Assembly: GCA_033064195.1 (NCBI GenBank)
Contig: JARBJD010000236.1
Location: 1 to 64,000 of the forward strand
Source: Blattamonas nauphoetae
Taxonomy: Eukaryota; Preaxostyla; Oxymonadida
DNA: 64,000 nucleotides
Direction: 5' to 3'
Part shown: positions 1 to 10,900 of the stretch, in pieces
How the letters are laid out: each line of letters begins with the position of its first letter
Numbering within the stretch: position 1 is the stretch's first letter
Made by a program: the position numbers and the translations under genes
Notes under the pieces: model-generated
What the model was told of the DNA's origin: nothing
The model's input: only the letters and a program-made list of their open reading frames with translations
Databases searched by the model: none

Positions 1-449
1 GGATGTATGATACAAAGTGATTCGTGAACATGATTATTCTGGAGTGTATTGTCAATGATGTTTCCTTTACTGTCGACGAGTCTCATATCTCGAATTGCAT
101 CTGATGATGACTTATATCCGTAGAACATTGTTAGGGTAGTAGTTTCTGTCTGTCGTCAGTTGCTCATACGGAACAGTGATCGTAAAGATCTATTCGTAAA
201 TGACTCTTCGCAAACTCAGTCACATCATGACCATCATAACACAGTGGAACTTCAATCTCATCTCCGATTCTGCAAGGCATAGGTGGATTCGTTGGATGCA
301 CTTCTTGGATGGAATAAATGTGTGGCTCTGAATCCATTGTTTTGGCAAGTATGATTGGACTTCCGTTTGCTCAGAGTAATGTCGATGTTGGTTTGGATTG
401 ATTTGATCTGATACTTCTCATTTATTGAAAAATAAAAATACAATATCAT
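1..449 (-). other. Left-edge Polinton segment with short open frames
   Basis: This stretch is part of Polinton-1 and is cut by the window edge. It holds only short minus-strand frames (164-337 and 258-449) that I do not recognise. The usual AT-rich box (427-440) lies at its right side, suggesting a start of transcription into this segment. No function is proposed. Confidence 0.4.
427..440 (-). promoter_or_regulatory. AT-rich box upstream of leftmost Polinton frames
   Basis: Read on the minus strand the box is TATTTTTATTTTTC, only a few bases before a possible start. Near-identical boxes precede most genes of the element. Confidence 0.5.
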
Positions 450-472
450 AATTTTCTTTTACTGTTTTGTCT

Positions 473-2038
473 CTACATGATTCCTAAATCTTTGTGCAAC
501 GCTTTCAATGTGTGATTTGGGTAGTACTCAACTTTTGGTTTGCCATTGCTGTATCGTAATACCACCATGTGGGTGTTGTTTGCTAAAATTGGTGCAGGAG
601 GATGAGTAAATGTTGTCATGTTTCCACCACTTTGACTTGGGTTGTATACATTATAGTATGTATCGAGATTACCTTGATAGATTGGATGCGATCTCAAAGT
701 GACCGCAGTGTTTCCTTTTGAACTGATGGAATCATTGCAGTTCGTTGGACATCCACTTCTCTGAGTGGGAAAGCACAGAAGGAAGTCAGTATTGTCATGA
801 ACTGGACGAACTCTTGTCATTGTTTCATTGGGATATGTTCCGTCACCAGTGAGTTTCTCTTCAACGAGAGAATCCGTCAGTGATCGCTCCAAATCATCAG
901 GAACAGCGAGGTACGAATCGAGATTGAGAGTTGATAATGCGAACTGATAGAAGCGAGCTCCAATAGTTGTAGTCGGTTGATCTGGATAGTATTTGTCGAG
1001 TAGATTCACTTGGATATCCTTCTGCATTGGATTGTGGAAACAAGTGACTTCATTGTCGTAGTGACGGAAGAGGAGCATAATATCCTTCGCATTAACAACC
1101 ACCATTTGTTGAGTGCAATTAATTCCTGTTTCAGTTGGTGTCTTCTGAAATGGATAGAACGATATCTTTTCTGCTGGAATTGTTCCAGGACGATTTGTGT
1201 ACATCTGCTTCAGATTCTCTTTCGCAATTTCTTTCATATTGTATCCAGAGCTCATGCAATACACATCATCAATTTGATACTCGGTGATGTTTAGTGAGAT
1301 GTACTGATCCACATATTCTGGTTCTGTCGTGACTGTACCAGCTGATGAATACACAATGTCTTTCGTAACTGTTGGTTGAAGAAATGATTGGCCAATTTGA
1401 ACGAAGTTCTTTGTGCATGAGGTTACGAGATTGTCTAAGAAATATGGACGATGTTGAATACAATCCGCAATTGAAGCTTTTATCTTAGGCGCTGCTGCTG
1501 TCCCAGTAACGATAAATGAAAGTGTGTTCTTCAGAGTGAGTTCAGGATTAACTGGACAACAAACAAACGCATCCTCATTCATGTGTACACTTAATTTCAA
1601 ATCTCCAAAGAGGCATGCAGGATAGTCAGTCATTCCAGAGAAAATGAGAAGATCTTCCAGATTGATTGACACACGAATTGGAACATCAATTGCGTCTTTA
1701 AATACACCAGTTCCAGAAGTTGTTGTGAAATCAGAAAGTGGAATATAAACACCAGCAACAGATTCATCGTGATTCCAAGCATTCTGCCAAGGTGTGTGAC
1801 AATGTTTACGATTCTCCAATTGACTCTTTGGCTTGATCATATTGTCGATGTGAGACTCCATTGACACGTCATTAGTTGTTGTGCTGATGATTCTCTGATT
1901 GTTGTGAAGAACAGTATGGTCACGAAAGATTGATGCCGAATGTTTGAGTCCAACGAATATGAATATCCTCTCATTCATGTACGATCCATTTTTACTGGAA
2001 TTTGTCTTCCAATTATTCACTTTAAGCCTTGCTGTCAT
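473..2038 (-). CDS. Probable major capsid protein of Polinton-1
   Basis: This 521-residue frame is the largest virion-type protein in the element. Its composition is rich in beta-strand formers, and a segment around residues 120-160 (motifs near LEDLLIF and FGDLKLSV) resembles the conserved core of double jelly-roll capsid proteins of Polintons. It sits beside the small MAPG proteins and in the same orientation, as capsid genes do in this family. The assignment rests on position, size and weak motif resemblance. A minor virion protein is the main alternative. Confidence 0.5.
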   Translation of the reverse strand: MTARLKVNNWKTNSSKNGSYMNERIFIFVGLKHSASIFRDHTVLHNNQRIISTTTNDVSMESHIDNMIKPKSQLENRKHCHTPWQNAWNHDESVAGVYIPLSDFTTTSGTGVFKDAIDVPIRVSINLEDLLIFSGMTDYPACLFGDLKLSVHMNEDAFVCCPVNPELTLKNTLSFIVTGTAAAPKIKASIADCIQHRPYFLDNLVTSCTKNFVQIGQSFLQPTVTKDIVYSSAGTVTTEPEYVDQYISLNITEYQIDDVYCMSSGYNMKEIAKENLKQMYTNRPGTIPAEKISFYPFQKTPTETGINCTQQMVVVNAKDIMLLFRHYDNEVTCFHNPMQKDIQVNLLDKYYPDQPTTTIGARFYQFALSTLNLDSYLAVPDDLERSLTDSLVEEKLTGDGTYPNETMTRVRPVHDNTDFLLCFPTQRSGCPTNCNDSISSKGNTAVTLRSHPIYQGNLDTYYNVYNPSQSGGNMTTFTHPPAPILANNTHMVVLRYSNGKPKVEYYPNHTLKALHKDLGIM

Positions 2039-2089
2039 TGTGAACGTAATGAAGGAATCATCGATTTGACAAATGTCTTGATTACCAGT

Positions 2090-2329
2090 CTACGGAATGA
2101 TTATTTCCTGTCCTTTGTAGAATCGTGAATTCTCGGATGGTTTTAATTCCTGAATGGAAGTACTGTGTGCTCCATCATTCAGAAGATAATTAATGTGATG
2201 TTCAGACATGAGTTGTTGTTGTATTTGACCAATATCATCTCGAGTGTACTTGATTGATCCAGTTGTATTTCCAGTCAATGATGATGCTCCAGTTCTTTTG
2301 TTTGTCAGATGTGTTATATGTGAGTTCAT
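2090..2329 (-). CDS. Small frame in the capsid region of Polinton-1
   Basis: A 79-residue minus-strand frame preceded by an AT-rich box at 2336-2351. It is polar and has no recognised domain. It lies next to the capsid-like gene and probably belongs to the capsid region of the element. Confidence 0.4.
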   Translation of the reverse strand: MNSHITHLTNKRTGASSLTGNTTGSIKYTRDDIGQIQQQLMSEHHINYLLNDGAHSTSIQELKPSENSRFYKGQEIIIP

Positions 2330-2356
2330 TTTATCAAAAATAAAAAAAAAACTTGC

Positions 2357-2659
2357 TTATTTCTTTTTCACTTTCTTCTTCTTTGGTTTCGGCTTCAGCT
2401 TTTCTTCCAGTCTCAGTATTTCTCCTCTGAGTTTGTGTGCAACTGGTGTATTTCCTTCATTGATTGCTTGCTCATATTGTGCCATCTTTTCTGCGTGGAT
2501 TTGCTGATCCGATTTCACATCTGGTATCATCTCAACACCTGTCTGTGCGACCTTAGAAATCAGTGGTCCAACGAAGGGAATAAGATTTAGAAATGGAGCT
2601 CCAACTCTGAGTATGTTTTTTCCGACTGCTGCCAATTTTGATAACCAACCTGGTGCCAT
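2357..2659 (-). CDS. Small virion-like protein with MAPG start (first of two)
   Basis: This 100-residue protein starts MAPGWLSKL, has an amphipathic or hydrophobic stretch around residues 15-40 (including NLIPFVGPLISKV), a helical middle and a lysine-rich tail with repeated KPK/KKK. The build resembles small membrane-active or DNA-binding core proteins of adenovirus-like virions. The neighbour at 2698-3006 begins the same way. An AT box lies at 2666-2680. Function is inferred from shape only. Confidence 0.45.
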   Translation of the reverse strand: MAPGWLSKLAAVGKNILRVGAPFLNLIPFVGPLISKVAQTGVEMIPDVKSDQQIHAEKMAQYEQAINEGNTPVAHKLRGEILRLEEKLKPKPKKKKVKKK

Positions 2660-2665
2660 TTTTAG

Positions 2666-2680
2666 GAAAATAAAAATATT
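2666..2680 (-). promoter_or_regulatory. AT-rich box upstream of the first MAPG protein
   Basis: Minus-strand AATATTTTTATTTTC, 6 bases before the ATG at 2657-2659. It matches the other boxes at 2336-2351, 3054-3068 and 3683-3697. Confidence 0.55.
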
Positions 2681-2697
2681 CGAATACTAGTGAATGT

Positions 2698-3006
2698 TTA
2701 TCCTTTGAATTGAATTTTGGAATTTGACGAGAGTGGCATATCATCATTTGAGAATCGTCCATTTCGAGGTGGTTCGTACTCAATCATCTGCGGTTTTTGT
2801 TGACGATTAATCGCCTTATTTTGTTGATAAACGTCCATCATTCCACCTAATCCATTCAGTATTCCACCCGCGGTTTGTCCGAATTTACTGTTCGTTTGAG
2901 AGAGCAATCCACCACCGACTTGAAGCAATGGTGGAGCTAGAGGTTTGATGAATTGAAAGAATTGCTTGCCGATATTTTTGAGTTTGTTGAAACTTCCTGG
3001 TGCCAT
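2698..3006 (-). CDS. Small virion-like protein with MAPG start (second of two)
   Basis: This 102-residue protein starts MAPGSFNKL. It has a hydrophobic, glycine-rich first half (around residues 18-60) and a polar glutamine/asparagine-rich second half. It shares start and layout with the protein at 2357-2659, so the two may be old duplicates or two minor capsid proteins. The AT box lies further away (3054-3068), leaving a leader of about 50 bases. Confidence 0.45.
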   Translation of the reverse strand: MAPGSFNKLKNIGKQFFQFIKPLAPPLLQVGGGLLSQTNSKFGQTAGGILNGLGGMMDVYQQNKAINRQQKPQMIEYEPPRNGRFSNDDMPLSSNSKIQFKG

Positions 3007-3083
3007 TTATGCAATTTTGAGAAATTGTGTTGAAGAGACGAAGTCTATTTAAGTAAAAATAAAAATACAATTCATTTATAATT

Positions 3084-3674
3084 TTAGCGGGGAATCGCTT
3101 TCGTCAGAGAAATGCCATAATTGAGAATTGTGTTGTATGCTTCATTGTAGGCAATACTCATATCTTTTCCACCAACGAGGATCTTGAATATTGTTCGAAA
3201 GATTGGGAGTTTATTCAGACAGAGGCACTTGTCAGATAAATCATCCAATTCGATCACCACATCATTGATTCCAGTGAGAGTCGCAATCAGTGCACAAAAA
3301 TCACTTTGGTTTGTGATCAGTTTCTTCGATGGTTCAATCAGGTTATTCAATAGTTTCTTTTCACATGCGAATGCATTCTTGTAGACGAGCAGGAGCTGAT
3401 CTTTGAATGCTGAAATGTTAGACGTGTATTCTCGTAGTGGAATTGAACGGCTTTGAATTGGCGCTGATGGATATGTCTCCAGTGGTGGATCATAAGCACC
3501 TCGTTCAGTAGTTACCACAGGTTCAGAGCACACTCTTTCCATCTCCATCTTCGATCCTCTATTATCTACGCCAGCTTTGCTCCTATCTTCGATGATGACA
3601 TTGTTGGTGATTGATGTTGGTACTGAAGAAGAACTTGTGTGTTTTGTAAATTGACAACTTAGAATTGGTTGCAT
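3084..3674 (-). CDS. Unrecognised Polinton protein
   Basis: A protein of about 196 residues, starting at the ATG at 3672-3674 with an AT box at 3683-3697. The first 80 residues are polar and probably disordered; the rest is predicted mostly helical. I see no catalytic motif. By position among virion genes it may be structural, but this is inference. Confidence 0.45.
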   Translation of the reverse strand: MQPILSCQFTKHTSSSSVPTSITNNVIIEDRSKAGVDNRGSKMEMERVCSEPVVTTERGAYDPPLETYPSAPIQSRSIPLREYTSNISAFKDQLLLVYKNAFACEKKLLNNLIEPSKKLITNQSDFCALIATLTGINDVVIELDDLSDKCLCLNKLPIFRTIFKILVGGKDMSIAYNEAYNTILNYGISLTKAIPR

Positions 3675-3717
3675 CACTTTCTATAAAAATAAAAAATATA
3701 TATTAATGTTTTTAAAT

Positions 3718-4236
3718 TCACATTTCTGCTCGATCGATAGCTCCCATTCCAGAACTGTCCAACTGTGCGAATCGATAATATCCAGGCATTTCAGATTGGA
3801 ATCCACTGATATCATCATCTGTGACTGTTTTGAATGCTTTGGCTTTCAGTTTATTAACTTCTGTTGATATGTGAGTTGAATAGCGAGTACAGTATTCCGA
3901 TAAATACGTTGTATCTTGAGTGATCATTTGGAGAAACACTGGATAAATCTGATCCTTGAAGGCTTTCTTTTGTTTCATACTGGGATTGTAGTCCTGAACA
4001 TGATCATGAAGCCATTGATCCCACATCAGTGATGCAATCTGTGATTGAATTGAATTGAACACCATATTGTCTAACACATTCTTGCTGGGATCAGCTGGAT
4101 TGCTTCGATTTGCACGAGTTATTCCCAATGTGTCTGTCATGTGTTCACCAACAGCTCTCTTCACTATTGCATATGGTTGTTGAGATCGTTTAGTCTTCAT
4201 CTCTTCATAGCTGATGTCTCGATATTTGGTTGGCAA
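3718..4236 (-). CDS. Unrecognised Polinton protein, overlaps upstream gene
   Basis: A 172-residue helical, charged protein. Its start overlaps the end of the gene at 4197-4679 by about 40 bases, and it lacks its own AT box, so the two are probably expressed from one message. No known domain is recognised. Confidence 0.45.
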   Translation of the reverse strand: MPTKYRDISYEEMKTKRSQQPYAIVKRAVGEHMTDTLGITRANRSNPADPSKNVLDNMVFNSIQSQIASLMWDQWLHDHVQDYNPSMKQKKAFKDQIYPVFLQMITQDTTYLSEYCTRYSTHISTEVNKLKAKAFKTVTDDDISGFQSEMPGYYRFAQLDSSGMGAIDRAEM

Positions 4237-4679
4237 ATCGTATGTTCCATTTTGAGGAAATTCCTATGCACCGCTTTGATTCTCCTTCCATTCTCTTGAT
4301 TGAATGATGTGTATGGTTTCTGTCTTCGCATATCTGGAGTTGGATTCATGGCGTAGTATGTCTCTTTGACTGGTCTACTGTTGTACGGAGTTAGCATAGC
4401 ACCATTGACTGCAATCAAATCTCCAGTATCATTATCGTAGACCATCACATCAGGAACTTGTCCATATTGTTCTACTTTCGCAGTCCAATTTCGTCCTGTT
4501 CTTGTAATATACTCACGTGCTGATGGAAGACTACACAGAGCATCATTGCGTCTGGTTTGAATATCATCGTCGGCATAGATTCGTTTCAATGCTGCTTGAG
4601 TCTCCGGTCCGTATCTCATTCTTGGTTTCTTCGCTTGTGCTTTTCTTTGTGGTTGAACGTACACTATCTTTTGTGACAT
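4197..4679 (-). CDS. Unrecognised basic Polinton protein
   Basis: A 160-residue protein with a basic N-terminus (QRKAQAKKPRMRYG around residues 11-24). It has an AT box at about 4693-4707. It lies back to back with the ATPase gene that starts at 4741, so the short gap between them holds two promoters. The role is unknown; nucleic acid binding is possible from charge. Confidence 0.45.
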   Translation of the reverse strand: MSQKIVYVQPQRKAQAKKPRMRYGPETQAALKRIYADDDIQTRRNDALCSLPSAREYITRTGRNWTAKVEQYGQVPDVMVYDNDTGDLIAVNGAMLTPYNSRPVKETYYAMNPTPDMRRQKPYTSFNQENGRRIKAVHRNFLKMEHTICQPNIETSAMKR

Positions 4680-4740
4680 TGTGTGTTTTCATACAAAATA
4701 AAAAAACCAAAAGTATATTTTAATTAGAGTTAAATCATAA

Positions 4741-5620
4741 ATGAACAAATCGAATATGGCTAAACCAGAGGTTTCGCGGAGGGTGGAACCCTTATCTCTA
4801 ACAGCATACGTGAATGCTAAATTGAGTGAAGCATCTAGTAGGAATGTGTCTCATGAAGTGCAATCACAAATACATCCAGACTTGAATTTCAATCGCAATA
4901 GTGTCAATGTCCTCGTTGGGAATAGAGGAAGTGGAAAAACCTTAAATGCTCTTCGGGAAGTTGCCAAGCTCCAGAATGTTCGAGTTGGGAATGAATTGTT
5001 TCACTTGTTTGTCTTCGTCACTGATAAGAACACTGATCCGACTTTCGATAAATTCAAACCAATATTGAACGTTCCTTATGTGAAAGTCAAATACGATGAA
5101 GCATTTCCATTTCTGTTGGAACTCTCTGAATCGAAAGCTGCGTATGAAGAAATTATGGACAATCAATGGCAGAACAGAATCACAGATGAATGCAGAGAGA
5201 ATCTCTTTGACTCACTTTACATTGATGACTTCTCAGTGAAGAATCTCCAAACGATTATCCTTCTTGATGACTGTCGTAGAATCCTTGGGAACGTAGAACA
5301 TCCAAAATAGAATGACAATGATGGACTTATTATTGGAAAATCGACAACCGAAATTCACATTCTTTCTGACAATGCATGAGCTCTTCAGTTTGTCAGCTGA
5401 CATGAAGTCAAACATCGATTCGATGTGGATTTTTGGAGGATTCAACAAAGAACGAATCAGTCGAGTCTATCCTCAGTTGAACTCACCAATTGATATTCGA
5501 CAATTCTGGAATGTCTACCAAAGGAAACAAAAATGTGAAGCAGTCATTCTTCGATACAACACTGATGGAGTTGCTCTGACAGAGATCAACAAAGAAGGGT
5601 TAAACCGGACTGTCCGATAA
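4741..5620 (+). pseudogene. DNA-packaging ATPase region of Polinton-1
   Basis: This is the only plus-strand coding region of the element. It has a Walker A motif (GNRGSGKT, about residues 60-67) and a Walker B-like strand (IILLDD). That fits the FtsK/HerA-type genome-packaging ATPases carried by Polintons, which pump DNA into the capsid. The upstream gap (4680-4740) is AT-rich but lacks the exact box seen before the minus-strand genes. The region is counted among the element's damaged parts. Confidence 0.75.
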
Positions 5621-5926
5621 TTCTTGAATACGGTTTCCAATTGAGTCAGTCAGCGCTCGAATTGATTCTTCAATGTCTGATAATCTTTGATCAATCGATA
5701 GTGAATTAGGAGGAGTGGAAGCATCGACATATCGTTTCCTCAGTGCAATCTCACCTCTTATTTTTGTTATTCTGTATCCATCGATTTGAATCATCCTATT
5801 CAGTTTCTGAGTTGTGTACTCATTCAGTTCTTTTTTATTCTTCTCCAAGTATCTCTGAAAGTCGTGGATGTTTGTGAACTCCTTTTGTTCTGGATCAAAC
5901 GGTTCTAAAATCTGTAGAGATGACAT
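5600..5926 (-). CDS. Small coiled-coil Polinton protein
   Basis: A 108-residue charged protein with heptad-like spacing of hydrophobic residues near residues 25-60 and again at 80-105, suggesting coiled coils. It overlaps the 3' end of the ATPase region on the opposite strand by about 20 bases. An AT box lies at 5935-5948. No family is recognised. Confidence 0.45.
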   Translation of the reverse strand: MSSLQILEPFDPEQKEFTNIHDFQRYLEKNKKELNEYTTQKLNRMIQIDGYRITKIRGEIALRKRYVDASTPPNSLSIDQRLSDIEESIRALTDSIGNRIQELSDSPV

Positions 5927-5934
5927 TTAAGTGA

Positions 5935-5948
5935 AATAAAAATATCTG
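5935..5948 (-). promoter_or_regulatory. AT-rich box upstream of the coiled-coil protein
   Basis: Minus-strand ATATTTTTATTTCA, about 9 bases before the ATG at 5924-5926. Spacing and sequence follow the pattern of the other boxes. Confidence 0.55.
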
Positions 5949-5994
5949 AAACATTTTTGAGATTCGTTTAAATTGAAGCGAACGAAGTTCTGAG

Positions 5995-7897
5995 GTCAGA
6001 GAAGACCGAACTCAGCAATGAACTCTGGCGTTAAGTCGTCAATTGAGTCTGCATGGAATTTTGTGTGTTGGATTGGAACGTAGACAACTTTTGACAAACA
6101 TGTGAGTCCATTCAGCAGAGTAGCTACAACATTACCGTGTTTGTATTCAATGAATTTCCCCACGAATTGAAACTGCCTACGCTTCTTCTGAAACTTGGCA
6201 ACAGTCTTGTCTAAATCAAGGTGAATTGGTAGAATGTTTCATGGCTTGTACTTCCATAGCATCTGTGTTGTCTGCTGTCTTTGAATGATCTTCAATTGTT
6301 CTTCACAACTGGAGATATACAGTGCTTCAATCTCTCGATTGTTTTGTGCTTGCTGTGGAGTGAACTTGTTCCAGTACGCTCGATGCGGAGTCATGTTGTA
6401 GAATTCCACCATCTGATTCATCAGTGAATGATTGGCCATTTGTGTCGCATTGTCTTGGAATCCATCCCTGATTGTTCATATCACTCGATCGACAATTCTA
6501 TTGTGATTTGTGAATGGTGAGCTTGTGAAATATGTACTGACGTTCTGATCCTTGAAAAACTCTGATGCTTCTCCATCACCTCGAATGTTGTTGACATGAA
6601 CTCCACGATGATTAATCAGATCATTGATTGCAGTCTTGACTTTGCTCCATGATTTATCCAGTACTGGAATGACAACCAGGTATTTAGTGTTGATGTTAAT
6701 TGCGAAGAGGTATATCTGCAGAACTGTTTTCGATGTTGGTGATTGAATGAAAACGAGATCAATTTCCCATGATCCAAACTTGGGAGAAAAGTATGGTCGA
6801 TCACAATTCTGAGGTACTTTTCTGTCTGATGTCTTCTGTGGATCACCTGTTATTGCTTTCGACATGAACTGCATTTTTGATCGAAAAGGATACACAATTT
6901 TTTCCGTTGTTTTAGGAATTGTTGGTGGATCAATTCTCATTCTGTCACTTCCTTTTTCTCTCTGAATCTTCCTCGGATGTGCAACACTCCATCTGTGATC
7001 AAATTCCTCATACCAATCCTGAAATGATCTTCCTCCGAATGGGATTTGTTTTGTGTGAGTCAGAATGAAGTCAAGATCTTCGTTCGCAATCTTTCTGTTT
7101 ATTGAGGCTCGAACAAATGTGTCTCTGTTCATCTTATTTGCATCCAGAATGTGTGAGGTAATAAAGTGTTCCATCTGCTTTTGATTATTCATGATTGAGT
7201 TCTCAGCTTTGATCTGTTCATCTTCTGAATCATTTCTCTGTTGATGATCAAACAATCCTTTCATTCGTCCCAACTTATTGAGTACTTGCTGTGTCGTCGG
7301 TTCGTAGTGTCTGATCTCTCTCACAGGGTGTTTGGACGCAGTTGTTCTGATTGACATTGGTGGATTGGGAATAATGATATCATCATCCTCCTCTTCAAAT
7401 CTCCTCTCCTTCATTGGATATTCATATTCAAACCCCATTGATTTCAAGTTTCTCATCTGTCCAGGAAGAACTAGGTCTTCAGGTGATTGAATTGCTATTG
7501 GTCTTTGCACTGGAATTGGTATTGGTCTTGCCTCTGCAGGTCTTCGAATCCGTGGTGAAAAATTCACTCTCTGAGTCACCTCGTGATGATAAAATTGATA
7601 TGCTTCGAATGCAAGTTTAGCAGTGCTATCCCGAATACGAACTCCTAGGAAGTTGCTTACAAATTGTTGAACTACTCTTCTTCCATCAGGTAGTGATAAT
7701 TCAGGAGATAAACCTCCATTGAACCAATCCTCGAAGTATGTTTCATCATTTCCATCAAAAGGTCCATTCGAATCAGCGCCATGATAGACAGGTAAAACGT
7801 TAGTTAAAGTCCATTTCTTTTCGACTATTTCGTTTTTAGAATGCTGTGTGCACCGAAGAAGTCTATTCACTAAAGTATTAATCTGTCGTGTATTCAT
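5995..7897 (-). pseudogene. Retroviral-type integrase region of Polinton-1
   Basis: This region encodes an rve-fold integrase, which inserts the element's DNA into the host chromosome. A segment near residues 365-400 of the long frame (6476-7897) holds the start of the core with a SWEIDLVF motif, followed by the second acidic strand (RGDGEASEF). The lower-coordinate part resembles the remaining core and a small SH3/chromo-like tail. Polintons always carry such a gene. It begins 23 bases after the polymerase gene ends and has an AT box at 7902-7913. The region is counted among the damaged parts. Confidence 0.75.
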
Positions 7898-7901
7898 TTA
7901 T

Positions 7902-7913
7902 ACAAAAATAAAG
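7902..7913 (-). promoter_or_regulatory. AT-rich box upstream of the integrase
   Basis: Minus-strand CTTTATTTTTGT, 4-15 bases before the integrase ATG, inside the 23-base gap after the polymerase stop. Confidence 0.5.
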
Positions 7914-7920
7914 TTTGCGT

Positions 7921-10900
7921 TTATTCAATGATAAAATCAGTAGCTTTCAGTCCATGAATGAATGGAGGACACGATTCATTTTCAAGTACGATTGCTTTCA
8001 GATGGATTCCACTGAGACTGAGTTTCTGTTGTTGTATTTTTGCTATCTCAAATCCATTTGTATTCTCTTCGCTCACGATTCTTCTCGTCTGGAACGCATC
8101 ATTCTGATGCTTGAACCGTTTTACGGTGAAGTTCAGTGTTGTAGTCACAGTTTTCTCTCCATTAAGACATTTCACATAATCGTCACTCGTGATGTTTGTT
8201 TTCTTCAGAGACACTCCTTTGATTTTGCATTTCTCATCGAGAGAGTAACACTTGGGTGCAAGACAGATCATCTGTTCACCTTCCTTTTCAATAGCTAGTC
8301 CCAACAGTTTCTTCTCATCATCAACTCCTTTTTCAGGATTGGGAAACCATTCGTATTTGTGTGCATCATAGAATTCCTTCTCAGCAATAACATGTTCAAA
8401 TTGTTGATGAATACCTGCATTTGGATCACCACTAATTGCCCAATAAGCAGAGTCTGTGTCTCCCTCACAGAAATGGATCTTGTTCATGTCTAAGCACTTG
8501 TACATGAAGTTGTAGATGAAAATCAGATACCAGAACTTGGCATTGTCGAGTGTGAATACTGCTTCTTGCAGACATGTCTTGCATGAAGCTTTCTCTCTGT
8601 CTTCAATCACGATGTAGTTGTCCTCGTTGATCTCTCTTGTCGCCACAAATCCTTTCATCATCTGTTTCAAATATGTTCTCTTCTCATTGCAGATTGTGAT
8701 TGAGTTGTATTTCTCAGTGTTCATTCCATCGTATCCATAACTTCCATTCAAGTTGGTCTTACAGAACTGTTCCTTTCCTTTGTTTCCAACCTTCATTGCT
8801 TCTATTCTGTCATTCATAAATGAAGTCACAAATGGTTCAAATCCAGCATGTCTCGAAAAGACCATCACACTCTTTACGTCATCAATAATGAAGTGGCAAT
8901 AGTCGATGAGGAACCACAGATAGTATGTCGAAAAGAACATATACTGATCGTGTGTGCTCAAGAGTTGGGTCAGTTTTCTTTGTTTGTCATCAGTCTTCAA
9001 TCCATGCTTCTTCATCAGTGAATATGTCTTCTCTCCAATGTTCTCTTCTGTTGTATTGACCACAATGTTTCTGAAGATTGGTGTGAAGTTAATGAAATCA
9101 TTTATGTACTTCTCGTCGATGTGTCCTTTCAGTTCTGCAACGAACAATGTCTTCTGATTTTTGTCTTCGATAATCTTACGGCATTCTTTATCTCCTGTTG
9201 CGGTGAATATGCATCGTCCTGGCATGTACATTCTGTGATTCGTGTATGGATTGTTCTTGTTCTTGATTGATGAGAAAGCACTTGGATAGAGGGAATTAAA
9301 GTCAACACCACAGACGTGAGTCATTTTATGTTCTGTATCAGTGGAGACAACTTTTCCATCTTCATATGTGAAGTGATTCATTGGTGTCACGTCTTTAATG
9401 TTCTGTCGATGTTGAACATTCGATAATCCACCAGTCTCAGCTGCTCTGAGTTTGTGATATGTTTGCTCGTGTGTCAGAGTCATTGGTAGTGATTTCCAGA
9501 TGCAATACTTCTTCAGTTGAATTCTCAATCGAGTGAGATGCTCGTCCTTGTCTGACTTGTAGGTGTTGCAGTAATCACAGCAGATCTTCACGTTCTCTTT
9601 TGAATGTCCTTTTGAATTGTCGAGTCTATCTAATGTTGGTCGCACTGCTTGTGAGAAGTGACTCTTGCAGATGTAGCACACTCTCTTGCACTGTTGAACA
9701 AACCAGTCGTAATCCGCTTCAGTGACATTTTTGTCAGTGCTGCGATGAGCTTTCTGGTCTTGATAAATGTACGATGCAACCTTGTACTTCCAGTATTGTT
9801 TGGTGATTTTTATTTCACCAGATTGATCCACTCCATTGAAATCATCGTCGATATCAAAGTCTTTGTAGGCACATGCATACTTGATTGCTGAAGCATTGGC
9901 TGAGAGTGAGAGATTGTGCAACATATCCACTTTGTATTGGAAGTTCAGATCAATCAGATTATCCAGAGGTGCAATCATGCATTCGACGTCTCTGATGTTG
10001 TAGAATTTCAGGTAGTCCCATCTGTTCTTGAATCCTTGCTTCTTCCAATCATCAAGGTAAAGTTTGTAATCTGTGTCGGACATTTCACTGTTGTTCAAAC
10101 TGGAGTAGAATTCATATTTGGAGAATGGTTCTTGTTTGCTCAGCACTGTGTCGTAGTCTGATGAGTCGAATGATTCGTAAGCAAAGAATGATTTCTGGAG
10201 TGTAGTGTTTCCTCCGAAAGCTTTGACTGCATTATCCAATGTCATTGGTCCTGTGTATGACATCATGTCAATAAAGCGAAGAACCTGTTGTGTTTTCTCG
10301 TGTCTGATCAATACTTGTTTGTACTTTGTTGTTGATCCAAGGAAGCTCACCACTTTCCAATCTTTGTCTACGAGATCACGAAAGATGAGATTGATGTCGA
10401 ATCTGGAGCTGTTGAATCCAATGACACTGACTTGATTTTGTGACGGAATCTCTGGGTCTTCGTACAGGTTGTCATCCCGTACTGTCTCTGCATATTTGAA
10501 GAGTTCTCTGATCCATTGCTTTACAAAGTCCTTTCCATCTCGAAGATCAAAGTAGATTGACTTCACTCCTGATTTTGATTTGATTGCTGATGCAACTGAG
10601 AGAGGTTTCAAGTGTGAGATCAATTGTGTATTGTCATCAGAGAATAGATTGTCAAGAATGAGATCCTCCATTGTTTCGAAATCGTATGTGATGTAGTATT
10701 GTGTTGGTTTGAATTCGTCCTGTCTTTTGTGTGCCATCAGAAATTCAAATGTTCGATTGTTGAGAATATGTGGAACGTATGGTCTTGGTGTCTTGTCAAG
10801 TGAGATCTTCTTCACATGTTTTCCATCAAGTTCTTTGCACTCTCTGAGATGCTTCTCAAAATCTCTACTGAAGTTTTTATTCTTCACTTGGAATCCTCTT

